From NCBI GenBank assembly GCA_945865935.1, contig CAMBFI010000002.1, positions 1 to 64,000 on the forward strand: a stretch of 64,000 bases of DNA, written 5' to 3'. Source of the DNA: Bordetella parapertussis (lineage in GTDB: Bacteria; Pseudomonadota; Gammaproteobacteria; Burkholderiales; Burkholderiaceae_B). The notes under the pieces were generated by a model. The model was given only the letters and a program-made list of their open reading frames with translations, did no database searches and was not told where the DNA came from. Both the position numbers and the translations under genes were made by a program. Of this stretch, positions 19,270 to 28,965 are shown piece by piece. Numbering within the stretch: the stretch's first letter is position 1; each line of letters opens with the position of its first letter.

Positions 19270-19685
19270 ATAAATCCTTGATTCTCAAGGAAAGTACTAA
19301 GCCGCAGTTGATGCAGGGCGAGTCATGCCGCTCGCGCTCAACACGATCACTACCTTCGCATGGTCCTCCCGTCGTCGCTACAGCAGTCTCTGACAACACA
19401 AATGTCGCAGCGCAACAAAATATCGCCGCTCTAGTATCGGCTCAGCACACTAACTCGATGCGTCAGCGTATCGAGCAACTGTTTGTGACCGTTAGTACTT
19501 GGGCTGCGGGTGCATACCCTGATTCACACGATCGTTTATGGTTTGTTGCAAAAGTCGTATGTCCGGTACTTGGACCTAATCAACAACGCTGATGGTAATC
19601 TCAAACACCGCAAGCAGGGCTTGAATTATTCTATTAAACAAAACCTGTTTGGGAAGTTGAGCCACTAGTGATCGCTTTAAATTAA

Positions 19686-19711
19686 ATCCTCTTGGGAGGA
19701 TGACTTATAAT
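19686..19711 (+). promoter_or_regulatory. candidate promoter and operator of the secretion operon
   Basis: TATAAT at 19706-19711 is preceded by the inverted repeat ATCCTC-TTGG-GAGGAT (19686-19701), which would occupy the spacer/-35 zone and could bind a dimeric regulator. No good -35 hexamer is visible at 17 bases, consistent with an activated promoter or with a chance -10. The first gene starts 174 bases downstream. Confidence 0.35.
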
Positions 19712-19752
19712 CTAGTAGCTGAAAAAAGTTAGATATGCTTTATGGCCTTCGC

Positions 19753-19821
19753 GTCCGCGCGGACAATCTGGGGCTCGTGCAACGCGTCACACGTTGCATA
19801 GTTATGATGCAGGGACTGCAT
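19753..19821 (+). other. structured leader: three successive hairpins upstream of the TolC-like gene
   Basis: Perfect palindrome GTCCGCGCGGAC (19753-19764), stem-loop TGCAACG-CGTCACA-CGTTGCA (19778-19798) and stem-loop ATGCAG-GGA-CTGCAT (19807-19821), all within 69 bases and 64 bases before the start codon. None is followed by a T run, so they do not look like intrinsic terminators. No known riboswitch class was recognised. Confidence 0.45.
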
Positions 19822-19884
19822 TACAGGACGGACTAGTCACCGTACCGCATCAACATCCTATTGCTACAAATATTTATCTAGTCT

Positions 19885-21228
19885 ATGAGACCGGTTAATC
19901 TGAACAGTACGATGCTACTAAGCTTGTTCACAGCCGGCTGGGTGCAAGCACAAAGTCTGCCAGAGGCTGTCGCCCTAGCGCTCACACAGTATCCAACAAT
20001 CTCCGCGACCCGAGCGAGTCAACAAGCCGCAGAGCATGAGGTCACCCGTGCGCAAAGCGCGTATTGGCCGCAGGTGAGCTGGACTGGAACTTACGCTTAT
20101 TACAATACCGGTATGGTACCAAGCACTTGGATTCAATCCCCCAGTGTGAGCCTAAACCTCTGGTCAGGCGGACGAATCCAAGCTGATGTAGATCGCGCGC
20201 GTGCTCAAGTTGACGCAAGTAGGCATTCGGTTAGCATCACGCGCGACCAAGTGGCCCAACTTGCAGCACAGGGCTATTTAAACTGGGCACGTAGTCAAGA
20301 GTTAGAGCGAAGTGCTCGAGTAAATTACGCAGCATATCAACGACTGCAGGTCCTTGTTTCAAAAATGGTCGAAGTCGATCCAGGGCGCAGTGTGGATCTT
20401 GAGCAAGTCCGCGGACGACTTGCCGGTGCTCAATTGACGCTCGAACAAAATAAAGCTGGGCTTGCCGTTGCGGCAGAGCGAGTTCGAAGAATGCTATCAG
20501 GTGTTGTGCCGCAAGAGCCTTCAGGGCTTGACATCTTGCCCGCTCAAATGCCCACCTCGTTAGAGGTCGCACTGACATATTTAGGTGATACCAATCCCAT
20601 CATTGCACGGCAGTTAACAAACCTAGCCGCAGCACGGGCTAACTTGGCGAGTGCCAAGTCGCAACACGCCCCACAGATAAATGCGACCTATGGAAAACAA
20701 ACGTTTCAAGGAACGGGGCAAGGAGACTATGTAGCTCAAGTCATGCTGACTGTACCGATTTTTCAAGGAGGCGCTGCCTACGGTGCGACGCAGTCAGCTG
20801 CTGCTGAACTCGAGGCGGCTGAGTACAGCTTGAAAGACGTTCGCATCACGCTCCAAGAAAACCTTAGAACTAATTGGATCAACTGGATGAGTGCTCAAGA
20901 ACGCGTTAAAGTTGCCAACCACCAAGTTGTCCATGGCACGAAAACGCTCACTGGCTACTGGCAACAATATCAGGTCGGTCGTCGTCAAATTATCGAGCTT
21001 CTAAACGCACAAAATGAATTATTCACGTTTGAAGTGAATAAAATTTCCTCTCGATTCGACGTACTTAATTTTCGAATTGCTGTCCTAGCCAATATTGGCC
21101 GTCTGGCAAACGGCTACAGTCTGTCGAGGCAACAAGCAGAACCTGGAGCTTTTCAAACTCAATCCTTAACCAACATCCTCCCGGTAGGGACGGCTCCTAA
21201 TTTGCGCTCTGTCAAAAACGCACCTTAA
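19885..21228 (+). CDS. TolC-family outer membrane channel of a type I secretion system
   Basis: 447-residue outer membrane efflux protein. The N-terminus (NSTMLLSLFTAGWVQAQS) is a signal peptide with cleavage after the alanine-rich end; the mature protein starts SLPEAVALAL, the usual first helix of TolC proteins. Two repeated helical halves follow, rich in Ala/Gln (ITRDQVAQLAAQGYLNWARS; TQSAAAELEAAEYSLKDVR). AggA/LapE-type members serve adhesin or protease export. It is first in an operon with the ABC and HlyD-like genes, so it probably forms the outer membrane exit duct for the RTX protease encoded beyond them. Confidence 0.9.
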   Translation: MRPVNLNSTMLLSLFTAGWVQAQSLPEAVALALTQYPTISATRASQQAAEHEVTRAQSAYWPQVSWTGTYAYYNTGMVPSTWIQSPSVSLNLWSGGRIQADVDRARAQVDASRHSVSITRDQVAQLAAQGYLNWARSQELERSARVNYAAYQRLQVLVSKMVEVDPGRSVDLEQVRGRLAGAQLTLEQNKAGLAVAAERVRRMLSGVVPQEPSGLDILPAQMPTSLEVALTYLGDTNPIIARQLTNLAAARANLASAKSQHAPQINATYGKQTFQGTGQGDYVAQVMLTVPIFQGGAAYGATQSAAAELEAAEYSLKDVRITLQENLRTNWINWMSAQERVKVANHQVVHGTKTLTGYWQQYQVGRRQIIELLNAQNELFTFEVNKISSRFDVLNFRIAVLANIGRLANGYSLSRQQAEPGAFQTQSLTNILPVGTAPNLRSVKNAP

Positions 21229-21430
21229 TTTTTGATATCTGTAGATCTTGAAATCTTCCTACACGCGACCAGTATCAGGCCCATCAGCAGATTGCTTCAT
21301 TGCCTGCGTTTGGCTGTTCAATTTAACGGTTCAGCCAAGCGATAGGCGGCTCAATGTGGAGTCTTGCGCAAAGTTAACGTCAGAACCCTGTCCTCAGTTA
21401 GCGCTTTCTGATGGTCTGATCGCGACCCGG

Positions 21431-21619
21431 GTGAACATCAAAACTCAACCGCTCGTGTTTTTTATGCTTTTGGCGATAATGTCGTTCAAGAGTGGCCGAG
21501 CTGGCAGTCTGGCTCAAGCCTCTTCTGATCAATCGAATATCGTTGTAACGTGTTCGGATGGAGGCTTTTCAAATTTGACATACGATAAACCGCTTGAGTT
21601 TACTGACGGGAAAATCTGA
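21431..21619 (+). CDS. possible small exported protein inside the secretion operon
   Basis: The 390-base gap between the TolC-like and ABC genes is open in one frame from 21248 to 21619. Starting at GTG 21431 gives 62 residues with an N-terminal hydrophobic stretch PLVFFMLLAIMSF like a signal peptide, then a polar part with one cysteine. A TTG at 21248 would give 123 residues. Its stop overlaps the next start as TGATG, a sign of translational coupling. There is no recognised family and no clear ribosome site, so it may be a non-genic open frame. Confidence 0.35.
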   Translation: MNIKTQPLVFFMLLAIMSFKSGRAGSLAQASSDQSNIVVTCSDGGFSNLTYDKPLEFTDGKI

Positions 21620-23454
21620 TGGCAAAAGCCACAGCGGCCCCTACTCTTGAGCCCTTGAATACATCGAAAGCAGACGCAGTTCACTGGTTCGGGGGTACTT
21701 TATGGCGCTTTCGTAATTTTTATATCGATTCAATGCTCGCTACCATCATGGCGAATGTGCTGACACTGGCATCGATATTTTTCACAATGAATGTCTACAA
21801 TCGGATCGTACCAACTCAGGCGTATGTCTCCTTATGGACTCTCGCAATAGGCACAACGCTAGCGATCATTTTTGAATTTCTAATGCGCTGGCTCAAAGCA
21901 CGTCTGATCGATATCGGTGGCAAAAAAGCCGATCTAGAGATTAACGCGACGCTTCTGCAAGAAATTATGACTATTCGACTTGAGCACGGGCCAACTTCAG
22001 TCGGCATCTTCGCCAGTTCGATGCGCGATTTCGATGCACTTAGAGATTTTTTCTCTTCAGCATCTTTGGTGCTAGTCACCGATCTGCCGTTTATCTTTTT
22101 ATTTTTATTTTTGATTGGAATATTAGGCGGACCACTTGTGGTGATACCCGCATTGATTATCCCTATCTTGTTACTAGTGGGGCTTATCGCACAACCGGGA
22201 TTGACTCGCGCCATTCGTCAAAACATGAAAGAGGCAGGTGATCGACAAAGCGTCTTAGTTGAATCTGTACTAAATCTTGAATTACTCAAGGCTCACAACG
22301 AGCAACGCTATTTGCAAGCGCGCTGGGAGCGTGCCAATCTAGCCAGCGCAGAGTCTTACAAAGAGTTGCGATCTATTTCTAACATGATGACCGGGCTGAC
22401 TGTCATGCTGCAGCAGCTGACTACGATCGGCATGGTGGTCTACGGCGTATACCTCATACACGAGAAAGATTTGAGTTTGGGAGCACTCATCGCTTGTGTC
22501 TTACTGGCGGGCAGGGCGCTCACACCCCTCAGTAACGTGATGTCGCTGGCGACACGATTCCAACAAGCCCTCAGCGCTCTCGACACGCTAACCGGGCTGA
22601 TGAAACGGCCTCGCGATTTTGATCCAACGATGGAATACGCAAAGTCGACTCATTTCACGGGTGCGCTCGAATCGCGAGATCTAGAATTTTCTTATCCAAG
22701 CGCACTGAATGTGCCCGTGCTCAAGCAAGTTTCCGTGCGGCTGCAACCTGGCGAGCGTGTCGCTCTTGTCGGCGCAGTCGGAAGCGGGAAAAGCACTTTT
22801 TTGCGTACGATGGCAGGCTTATACACCCCGCTCGCCGGTGAGGTCAGAGTCGACGGTATCAATCTGTCGCAAGTTGACCCAGCCACCTTGCGTCAGCGGA
22901 TCGGATACATCGGACAAGACACGCAATTATTTTTTGGTACTCTCCGGCAAAACTTGATGCTGTCGAACCTCGCGATCACCGATAGCACGGTTCTTGAACT
23001 ATTAAAGAAAATCGGACTATACGAGTTGGTCGCCAAACATCCAAGAGGCTTAGATATGCATTTATCTGAGGCGGGAGGGGGGATTTCTGGGGGGCAAAAA
23101 CAGTTGGTCGCGATCGCACGTATGATGTTGCGAGATCCGGTCTATGTTTTTATGGATGAGCCGACGTCCCACATGGATGCACAAACTGAAGCCCTTGTCC
23201 TCTCTGCACTTGAGCCCTGGCTAAACGGCAAAACCGTTTTGCTCTCCTCGCATCGTACCCAATTATTGAGGCTCGTCAACCGCGTTGTTGTTTTCGAGCG
23301 AGGTACTATCCTCGGAGACGGTAGCCGAGATGATTTTATTCGCTCTTTGCGTACAGAATCTGCCGCAAAGAAAGAGCTCAAAGTCACTTCACCCGTCGCC
23401 ACACAACAAGCAAGAACGGCTCGCTATACGATAAATTGGCGGCTAAAAAAATAA
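21619..23454 (+). CDS. type I secretion ABC transporter (permease-ATPase, LapB/HlyB type)
   Basis: Inner membrane ABC exporter energising type I secretion. 611 residues: an N-terminal transmembrane domain with about six helices (about 35-310) and a C-terminal ATPase domain with Walker A GAVGSGKST (about 387-395), signature GISGGQKQL, Walker B YVFMDEPTSHMD and the switch histidine in LSSHRTQLL. It lacks the N-terminal C39 or C39-like domain (about 120 residues) that HlyB and LapB carry, so in this respect it is closer to PrtD-type exporters. Sequence style (TMNVYNRIVPT) is LapB-like. HlyD-like gene follows immediately. Confidence 0.92.
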   Translation: MAKATAAPTLEPLNTSKADAVHWFGGTLWRFRNFYIDSMLATIMANVLTLASIFFTMNVYNRIVPTQAYVSLWTLAIGTTLAIIFEFLMRWLKARLIDIGGKKADLEINATLLQEIMTIRLEHGPTSVGIFASSMRDFDALRDFFSSASLVLVTDLPFIFLFLFLIGILGGPLVVIPALIIPILLLVGLIAQPGLTRAIRQNMKEAGDRQSVLVESVLNLELLKAHNEQRYLQARWERANLASAESYKELRSISNMMTGLTVMLQQLTTIGMVVYGVYLIHEKDLSLGALIACVLLAGRALTPLSNVMSLATRFQQALSALDTLTGLMKRPRDFDPTMEYAKSTHFTGALESRDLEFSYPSALNVPVLKQVSVRLQPGERVALVGAVGSGKSTFLRTMAGLYTPLAGEVRVDGINLSQVDPATLRQRIGYIGQDTQLFFGTLRQNLMLSNLAITDSTVLELLKKIGLYELVAKHPRGLDMHLSEAGGGISGGQKQLVAIARMMLRDPVYVFMDEPTSHMDAQTEALVLSALEPWLNGKTVLLSSHRTQLLRLVNRVVVFERGTILGDGSRDDFIRSLRTESAAKKELKVTSPVATQQARTARYTINWRLKK

Positions 23455-23456
23455 GC

Positions 23457-24638
23457 ATGCAAATTTCTAATTCCGACGAAAAAAGCGCAAGTCGCACTTT
23501 GCTTTTGGTGTGTCTGTTGACATTAATTGTTGCGCTGAGTTGGGCCGCTTTATTCCAGTTAGATGAAGTCACAACGGGACAAGGCAAAGTAATCCCCTCA
23601 AGCCGCGAGCAACTGATACAGAGCTTAGATTCGGGCATTTTAGAAAAAATGTACGTGCAAGAAGGACAGACCGTCGAAAAAAATCAGCCTCTTCTACGGC
23701 TAGATGATTCAAGAAGCAACCCCATTTACCTAGAGGCCAGAGAGAAATGGCTTGCCCTTTCTGCACAAGCAGCCAGACTCCGAGCCGAGGCAAACGATCG
23801 TCCGATTGAATTTTCGAAAGACGTGTTGCTAGAGCCGGAGATCGCAGCGCGTGAGCGGCATACCTTTGAAATCCGCAAACGTACAGTGACCGATCAAATC
23901 GCAGCCATGAAGCGATCGCTCGCCACGATCGATCGAGAAATGGCGTTAGTGAGCCCTTTAGTGAAACAAAGAGTTGTGTCTGAAGTAGATTTGCTGCGTT
24001 TGCAGAGGCAAAAAGCAGACCTAGAAGGCAGTATTGCCGAACGATTAAATCGTTATCTGAGCGAGGCCGCTAACGAACTCGTTCGGATAGAATCCGAACT
24101 TGCCCAATCTCGAGAAAATATGCGTGCCCGGGCAGACGCCTTTAATCGTTCGACGATCGTTTCACCGATGCGCGGTATTGTCAAAAATATTTTGGTCAAT
24201 ACTATCGGCGGCGTGATTCAGGCTGGTCAAAATATTGTGGAAATCGTACCGCTCGATGAGCAACCGATCGTCGAGGCCTTCGTTAAACCTTCAGAGATTG
24301 CATTTCTAAAAACGGGTCAAGCAGCGACCGTCAAGCTTAGTGCTTATGACTACAATAAGTACGGGGGTTTAGCTGGCGTACTCGAACATCTCAGTCCAAA
24401 CACCATGCGCGATGAGAGCAAGCCTCGCCGTCCTGGGGCGCCTCCCGTCGATCTTGAAGAGACCTATTATCGAATCTTAGTGCGAATAACAGATCCTGAC
24501 CTCAGTCGCAAAGGAGTGGTCATGACTCTCTTGCCCGGCATGACCGCAATTGTCGAGCTGCGCACCGGACAGAAAACGGTCTTAGACTATCTGATTGGCC
24601 CCATCAAAGCCTTGAGCGAGGCGTTACGCGAGCGTTGA
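23457..24638 (+). CDS. HlyD-family membrane fusion protein of the type I secretion system
   Basis: Periplasmic adaptor linking the ABC exporter to the TolC-like channel. The ATG at 23457, two bases after the ABC stop, gives 393 residues; an upstream TTG at 23436 would overlap the ABC gene. One N-terminal membrane helix (LLVCLLTLIVALSWAALF), the lipoyl half GQGKVIPSSREQLIQSLDSG, long coiled-coil hairpin (about 95-235; RHTFEIRKRTV, SPLVKQRVVSEVDLLRLQRQ), second lipoyl half IVSPMRGIVKNI and the beta-barrel domain with PFLKTGQAATVKLSAYDY-like sequence. Standard architecture, about 390-440 residues in the family. Confidence 0.92.
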   Translation: MQISNSDEKSASRTLLLVCLLTLIVALSWAALFQLDEVTTGQGKVIPSSREQLIQSLDSGILEKMYVQEGQTVEKNQPLLRLDDSRSNPIYLEAREKWLALSAQAARLRAEANDRPIEFSKDVLLEPEIAARERHTFEIRKRTVTDQIAAMKRSLATIDREMALVSPLVKQRVVSEVDLLRLQRQKADLEGSIAERLNRYLSEAANELVRIESELAQSRENMRARADAFNRSTIVSPMRGIVKNILVNTIGGVIQAGQNIVEIVPLDEQPIVEAFVKPSEIAFLKTGQAATVKLSAYDYNKYGGLAGVLEHLSPNTMRDESKPRRPGAPPVDLEETYYRILVRITDPDLSRKGVVMTLLPGMTAIVELRTGQKTVLDYLIGPIKALSEALRER

Positions 24639-24696
24639 TGGCAGGGCGACAGGCAACCCGCGCCCGCAGGTACCCACACAACAATTTGCTCCGTCT

Positions 24697-27600
24697 TTAC
24701 ACAGTCAGAAGCCCTGCAGAATGATCCACCTCGGGTACGTAGGCCGCAACCGGTGGTACGTAAGCCGAGACAGTCACCGGCTCCGCGACAGGCACGGCAG
24801 CTGAGCTTGCAATCTCGGTTTGGTCACTTGTGATTGAACTCGCAGAACTTGTCGAGGGCGCTATGGTCTTGTTGACCGGTTCAGGAGAATCATTTTTTTG
24901 CACCGCACTACTCGACACAGTCGCGCTCGTGCCAGAGTCAGCAACGGCCAACGGAGTAATAGCCGTCGGTAATTTAGCTTCAAGAGAGGGATCGAGCTCC
25001 GGTGCTGAAGCTTTTACCGTTGTAGAGTTAGTCGCCGTGTCAGACGTAGCGTTGACGGTTGTTGAGTCAGACACTAACGCCTTCGTGTTGCTGACGTCGG
25101 TTGCCGAGAGCGCTGAGTTGCCGGTTTTACTGCTGCCCGCGCTTGACGAGACCGATGCCGCCGAAACAGGAGCCAGGCTTACTGTCGTCGTTACAAAATC
25201 AGCAGACGTTAACTTCGCGATCGTTGTATTTGAGATCACAGCTAAGAATTCACCCGAGACGCTCTGTATCAAGGCATGGGCTTTTGCGGTATTCGCGCCG
25301 TTACCTTGGCTAATCACGAGGTCTTTGAAAGTGAGCCCCCCAGCTAAGCCAAAGACATCCGCACCATCGGTAAAGTCAAGCACAGTATCCGCCCGTGCCA
25401 CCGTGGTACCGCCATCTCCCTTCGTTAAGACAAAGGTGTCGCGGCCCGCTCCGCCCGTAAGTTTGTCAGCCCCAAGACCGCCCATCAAAACATCGTCACC
25501 GAGTCCGCCTTTAAGAACATCAACGCCTCTGCCTCCTACTAAGGTATCGGTATTTGAAGAACCCGTGAGCGTCACTGCAACTGAACTATCGGCATTGTTG
25601 ACAAGCCAACCACTCGAACCAATCGCCGCAGCCAGATTTACGTTAAATCCTGAGGCTTGAATGCTCACTCGGCCTGAGTTGCTTGTTGCGGAGTTAGCCG
25701 TCCAGGCTTGAGCGATTGTTATATTGGCTGCAGCGCCAGCGCTGATGGCTACTTGATCTGCACCACCCAAGCCAAGATCTAAAATCGTATCCGTGCCAGA
25801 GTCGACTTCAAAGCGATCTACGTTACCGCCCCCCACCAAGGTGTCATTACCGGCACCACCTCTGAGCAGGTCGTTGCCACGCCCTCCGTTTAGTGTGTCC
25901 GCACCAGACCCACCGAGCAAGGTGTCAGACGATCTCGAGCCAAAAACAGTAACAGCTATATTGCTAGAGGTGTTACTGACCGTCCAGCCGTAAGCACCTA
26001 CGGCCGCGCTCAAGTTCACATTATTGCCCGCGGTAATCAAATTAGCGGTCCCTGAATTAGTCGTCGCCGAAGTGGCCGTCCAGGCCGCAGCCAATGTCGC
26101 ATTCACCGTTGCGCCAGCTGAGACAGCCATTGAGTCTGTACCACCCGCACCCAAATCGGTCACGGTGTCCACGCCTGAATCGATCACAAACTTGTCGGCC
26201 CCCGTGCCACCTGTTAAGCGATCCGCGCCGGCACCCCCAGTTAGTTTATCGATACCCGCGCCACCAGATAACGTATCCGCTCCCGTGCCACCGACTAGCG
26301 TGTCCGCTTGCGCTGAGCCAATCAAAGTCACTTGTTTGGCACCACCTGCATTGGTGAGTTGCCAGCCATTTGGGCCAAGGGCTGCGGCAAGATTCAGGTT
26401 GAAACCGCCGCTGGAAACGATGGCAGTCCCAGCGTTGCTAGTCTGACTCGTTGCGGCCCAGTCGGTCACAGCAGTCGCTTTCGCAGTGGCACCCACGGCT
26501 ACGGCCACTGAATCAGCCCCACCACTCCCGAGGTCTTTAATCGTGTCGGTACCTGCGTCTACAACAAATTTGTCAACACCCAAGCCACCGGTCAGGGTGT
26601 CATTACCAGCCTTGCCTGTCAGTGTGTCGTTTCCAGCGCCGCCCGTCAGCGTATCCTTACCCGAGGTACCAACTAAGTTCAAGTCAGCAACGGGCGGTGG
26701 AGGCGGTGGTGGCGGTGGCGGTGGCACCACCTCTGAATTCAACATATCTGCGACATCGAGACGACCGCCGGTCACAGTTTTGCCAGCTAACGAGGCGGTT
26801 GCCTCTGTCGAGCTCAGCAAGGCAGTCCGAATCTCTGCTGCGGTCGCATTGGGATTTGCAGACGCATAGAGTGCCACAGCCCCTGCGACATGGGGAGTGG
26901 CCATTGACGTGCCGCTGAAGGTTCCGTAAGCGTTTCCGGGCAGCGTGGAATAAATCGACGAACCTGGCGCCGCAAGATCAACTTGCGTTGCACCGTAACT
27001 TGAAAATGATGAAAGCGCACCCGTACTGGTTAACGAGGCCACAGCAATGACTGCGTCGTAACCCGCAGTGGCTGTCGTGTTGTAGTTGGAAGGATAATTC
27101 GCAGTCACATCGTTGTTCGAAGCTGAATTACCTGCGGCGGCGATAAACAAGATATCGCTCTTGGCGGATCGAGTAATCGCATCCTGCAGCGCGGTAGAAG
27201 CACCACCGCCTCCCCATGAATTATTGGTTGCAACAAAATTTTCACCGTTGACCGCAACTTTCGAGGCTTCGGTAAAGTAATCGATCGCTTTTACGGCGTT
27301 GGCTGTAGAGCCAGAACCGCTCGCATCCAAGAATTTGAGGCCAACAAGCTCAACGTTCCAGGATACGCCTGCTACGCCAACGTTGTTCCCTCCCATTGCG
27401 CCAATGGTGCCCGCTACATGGGTGCCGTGACCGTTATCATCGAAAGGATTGTTATCGTTATTGGCAAAGTCCCAACCGACTAAATCGTCAACATAGCCGT
27501 TGGCTCCTGTATCAATACCGTCAGCCCAACGCGAGTCACTCAACAAGTCCGCAGCATCAATATAACCATTCGCATTTTTATCAGCCACGAACGCTTGGTT

Positions 27601-28662
27601 AGCCGTCGCATTTAAATCACTGAACGTAATCAACCTGTCATTATTTGTGTCAATCAGACTGGCGTAGATCGCAGTCGGTATTTCTTTTTGATTTAGCCAA
27701 ATATTTTGGTAGAGGTCTTGGTGTTTGTAGTCAATCCCGGTATCAATCACACCAATGACTGTTTTAGTAGAGCCAACAAATCCGGCTGCCCACGCTTCAC
27801 CCGCCTGGCTCCCATATTGGTTGGCCGTCGCTGTTTTATCGCCATACATGCCCCACAAACGGCCTTGGGTGTAACCGGGGTCGTTACTAATGGCCATAAT
27901 AGAAACGAGTGAGTCTTCATCTGAGACGGCTTGCGCGGTATTCGATTGCTCTGCCTGCGAATCATCCGATACAGATACGTCGGTATCAATGCCACCAGAC
28001 TCTGAGACATCCCGAGAGTCAGCGCCCGTCAGAGCAGATGCTACTTGGTCGGAGTCCGCTTCAGCGCCGATCAAATCTAGGACTTGGGTCACCCCAATAT
28101 TTAAATCGCTATCTGGAGCTTGTTCGGAGGGACTCGCTTGTGCACCGATCGCAGTTTGAATCTCTTGAGTTGAGGTGTCTGACGGTGTCTGGTCTTCAAC
28201 TTGAGGTGAACCAGTCTGTTCTGCTTGCGGCAATATCGTGACAACATCATTAGGTTCGGCAAAGCGAACCGAATCATGGCTAGAAATAATCCTAAGTGCA
28301 TCTGTGACACTGAGATCGTTTCCAATTTTCACAAGCACCAAGCGGTCGCCAGGCGAATCGTTATCTCCAGCACGAATCACCTCAAGCGTTTGACCCTGAA
28401 CCGCGGCAAGCGCTTGCGACTGCGCCGCCGCAGCTGATCCAACCTTAAACTGCACCAAGACCGTACGGGCAGTAACTGAAGCCAACGCAGAGTTTGGTTC
28501 AGTTGAAAAAGTCGAGAAAAATTGAGATGGTATCCACTGTGGCGAGTCGGCACTCAAGTGGTTCGACTCGTTTTCAGTCGCTGACTCTGTGGGCTCAGCG
28601 TGAATGATTTCTTCGGCCTTAGGTGCTGCGCTCAGTTTCGGATGAGTCATAATAATTTGCAC
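24697..28662 (-). CDS. subtilisin-like (S8) protease with RTX repeats, probable type I secretion substrate
   Basis: 1321-residue secreted serine protease candidate. Order: a propeptide-like region (about 60-150), an acidic Ser/Asp-rich linker, the S8 domain (about 265-640), an 11-proline linker (647-657), interleaved RTX blocks (663-1075), an RTX-cap segment ending near 1160, and a long Ser/Thr/Ala-rich tail ending in hydrophobic residues. Catalytic triad D307 ([10 protein letters not shown]), H412 ([11 protein letters not shown]) and S586 ([12 protein letters not shown]), with oxyanion N512. Two EF-hand-like calcium loops ([24 protein letters not shown]) lie between D307 and H412. No Sec signal peptide, as expected for type I export. 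It converges on the secretion operon. Start at 28662 or at ATG 28650. Confidence 0.9.
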   Translation of the reverse strand: MQIIMTHPKLSAAPKAEEIIHAEPTESATENESNHLSADSPQWIPSQFFSTFSTEPNSALASVTARTVLVQFKVGSAAAAQSQALAAVQGQTLEVIRAGDNDSPGDRLVLVKIGNDLSVTDALRIISSHDSVRFAEPNDVVTILPQAEQTGSPQVEDQTPSDTSTQEIQTAIGAQASPSEQAPDSDLNIGVTQVLDLIGAEADSDQVASALTGADSRDVSESGGIDTDVSVSDDSQAEQSNTAQAVSDEDSLVSIMAISNDPGYTQGRLWGMYGDKTATANQYGSQAGEAWAAGFVGSTKTVIGVIDTGIDYKHQDLYQNIWLNQKEIPTAIYASLIDTNNDRLITFSDLNATANQAFVADKNANGYIDAADLLSDSRWADGIDTGANGYVDDLVGWDFANNDNNPFDDNGHGTHVAGTIGAMGGNNVGVAGVSWNVELVGLKFLDASGSGSTANAVKAIDYFTEASKVAVNGENFVATNNSWGGGGASTALQDAITRSAKSDILFIAAAGNSASNNDVTANYPSNYNTTATAGYDAVIAVASLTSTGALSSFSSYGATQVDLAAPGSSIYSTLPGNAYGTFSGTSMATPHVAGAVALYASANPNATAAEIRTALLSSTEATASLAGKTVTGGRLDVADMLNSEVVPPPPPPPPPPPVADLNLVGTSGKDTLTGGAGNDTLTGKAGNDTLTGGLGVDKFVVDAGTDTIKDLGSGGADSVAVAVGATAKATAVTDWAATSQTSNAGTAIVSSGGFNLNLAAALGPNGWQLTNAGGAKQVTLIGSAQADTLVGGTGADTLSGGAGIDKLTGGAGADRLTGGTGADKFVIDSGVDTVTDLGAGGTDSMAVSAGATVNATLAAAWTATSATTNSGTANLITAGNNVNLSAAVGAYGWTVSNTSSNIAVTVFGSRSSDTLLGGSGADTLNGGRGNDLLRGGAGNDTLVGGGNVDRFEVDSGTDTILDLGLGGADQVAISAGAAANITIAQAWTANSATSNSGRVSIQASGFNVNLAAAIGSSGWLVNNADSSVAVTLTGSSNTDTLVGGRGVDVLKGGLGDDVLMGGLGADKLTGGAGRDTFVLTKGDGGTTVARADTVLDFTDGADVFGLAGGLTFKDLVISQGNGANTAKAHALIQSVSGEFLAVISNTTIAKLTSADFVTTTVSLAPVSAASVSSSAGSSKTGNSALSATDVSNTKALVSDSTTVNATSDTATNSTTVKASAPELDPSLEAKLPTAITPLAVADSGTSATVSSSAVQKNDSPEPVNKTIAPSTSSASSITSDQTEIASSAAVPVAEPVTVSAYVPPVAAYVPEVDHSAGLLTV
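25567..26676 (-). repeat. three tandem ~124-residue modules of RTX block plus beta-rich spacer
   Basis: Within the protease gene, residues 663-1032 consist of three repeats, each a calcium-binding nonapeptide block ([10 protein letters not shown] type) followed by a conserved spacer of about 75 residues: DSGTDTI-DLG-GGAD, then AW-A-SATSNSG, then [14 protein letters not shown] fourth RTX block (about 1033-1075) lacks the spacer. The modules are similar but not identical, indicating old duplications. Confidence 0.8.
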
Positions 28663-28901
28663 TCCGCAGGCCAGTGATTCAGAGTTGATAACGTTAAGGC
28701 AGTGTCATTTAAAAACTAAACCGATTGATGTCTCTTTTCGGAACCGCGAGTGTCCACACCACGCAAGTATACTTTTTTTCAATGTATAACGGCCAATTTA
28801 TTCTGATATAACGTTGATACTGATTTACGACTTTAAACAAACTAAAGCACGAATGCTCAGCAGTCATTTCATTTTTTTGACCTCAGACCTATTTAGGCTG
28901 A

Positions 28902-28940
28902 CAAGGCGTGCCAACTCGATTCCAGGCTCGGGAACCACAC
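28902..28940 (+). repeat. right copy of tRNA-Leu 3'-end direct repeat (attR-like)
   Basis: Same orientation as the tRNA-Leu copy at 19231-19269; 32 of 39 positions identical. The seven differences fall in the T-arm and acceptor stem and would destroy pairing, so this is not a functional tRNA. Homology starts abruptly at CAAGGCGTGCC; nothing resembling the tRNA 5' half precedes it. Confidence 0.6.
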
Positions 28941-28965
28941 CGATCGACGAAAAGGGTGAAAGATA

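Larger units (their letters stand above)
19267..19884 (+). other. 618-base noncoding region between tRNA-Leu and the secretion operon
   Basis: No convincing gene. An open frame running through the tRNA to 19592 has no family resemblance and starts inside the tRNA. The right half holds a perfect TATAAT (19706-19711), an inverted repeat just upstream and three consecutive hairpins (19753-19821) ahead of the TolC-like gene, and so probably serves as promoter plus structured leader. Confidence 0.5.
19231..28940. mobile_element. putative genomic island (type I secretion system plus RTX protease) at tRNA-Leu
   Basis: About 9.7 kb bounded by the tRNA-Leu 3' end and its imperfect duplicate in the same orientation. 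It contains exactly one functional unit: TolC-like, ABC and HlyD-like secretion genes with the RTX protease gene facing them. The long noncoding stretches at both ends are unlike the compact flanks. No integrase, transposase or remnant of one was recognised, so mobility would be ancestral. The boundary assignment is inference from the repeat and gene content. Confidence 0.5.

Noticed and set aside
19188-19592. 134-codon frame through tRNA-Leu and the following noncoding region
   Set aside because: It starts inside the tRNA, has no recognisable product and no ribosome site; treated as noncoding.
24830-25660. 276-codon open frame on the plus strand, opposite the RTX protease gene
   Set aside because: It mirrors the repetitive minus-strand coding sequence; the product is low-complexity Val/Ser/Pro and matches no fold. 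The minus frame has complete protease and RTX motifs.
25185-26685. CRISPR-like or satellite repeat
   Set aside because: The periodicity is fully explained by codons for RTX nonapeptides and the repeated spacer domain; the units vary and are not separated by unique spacers.
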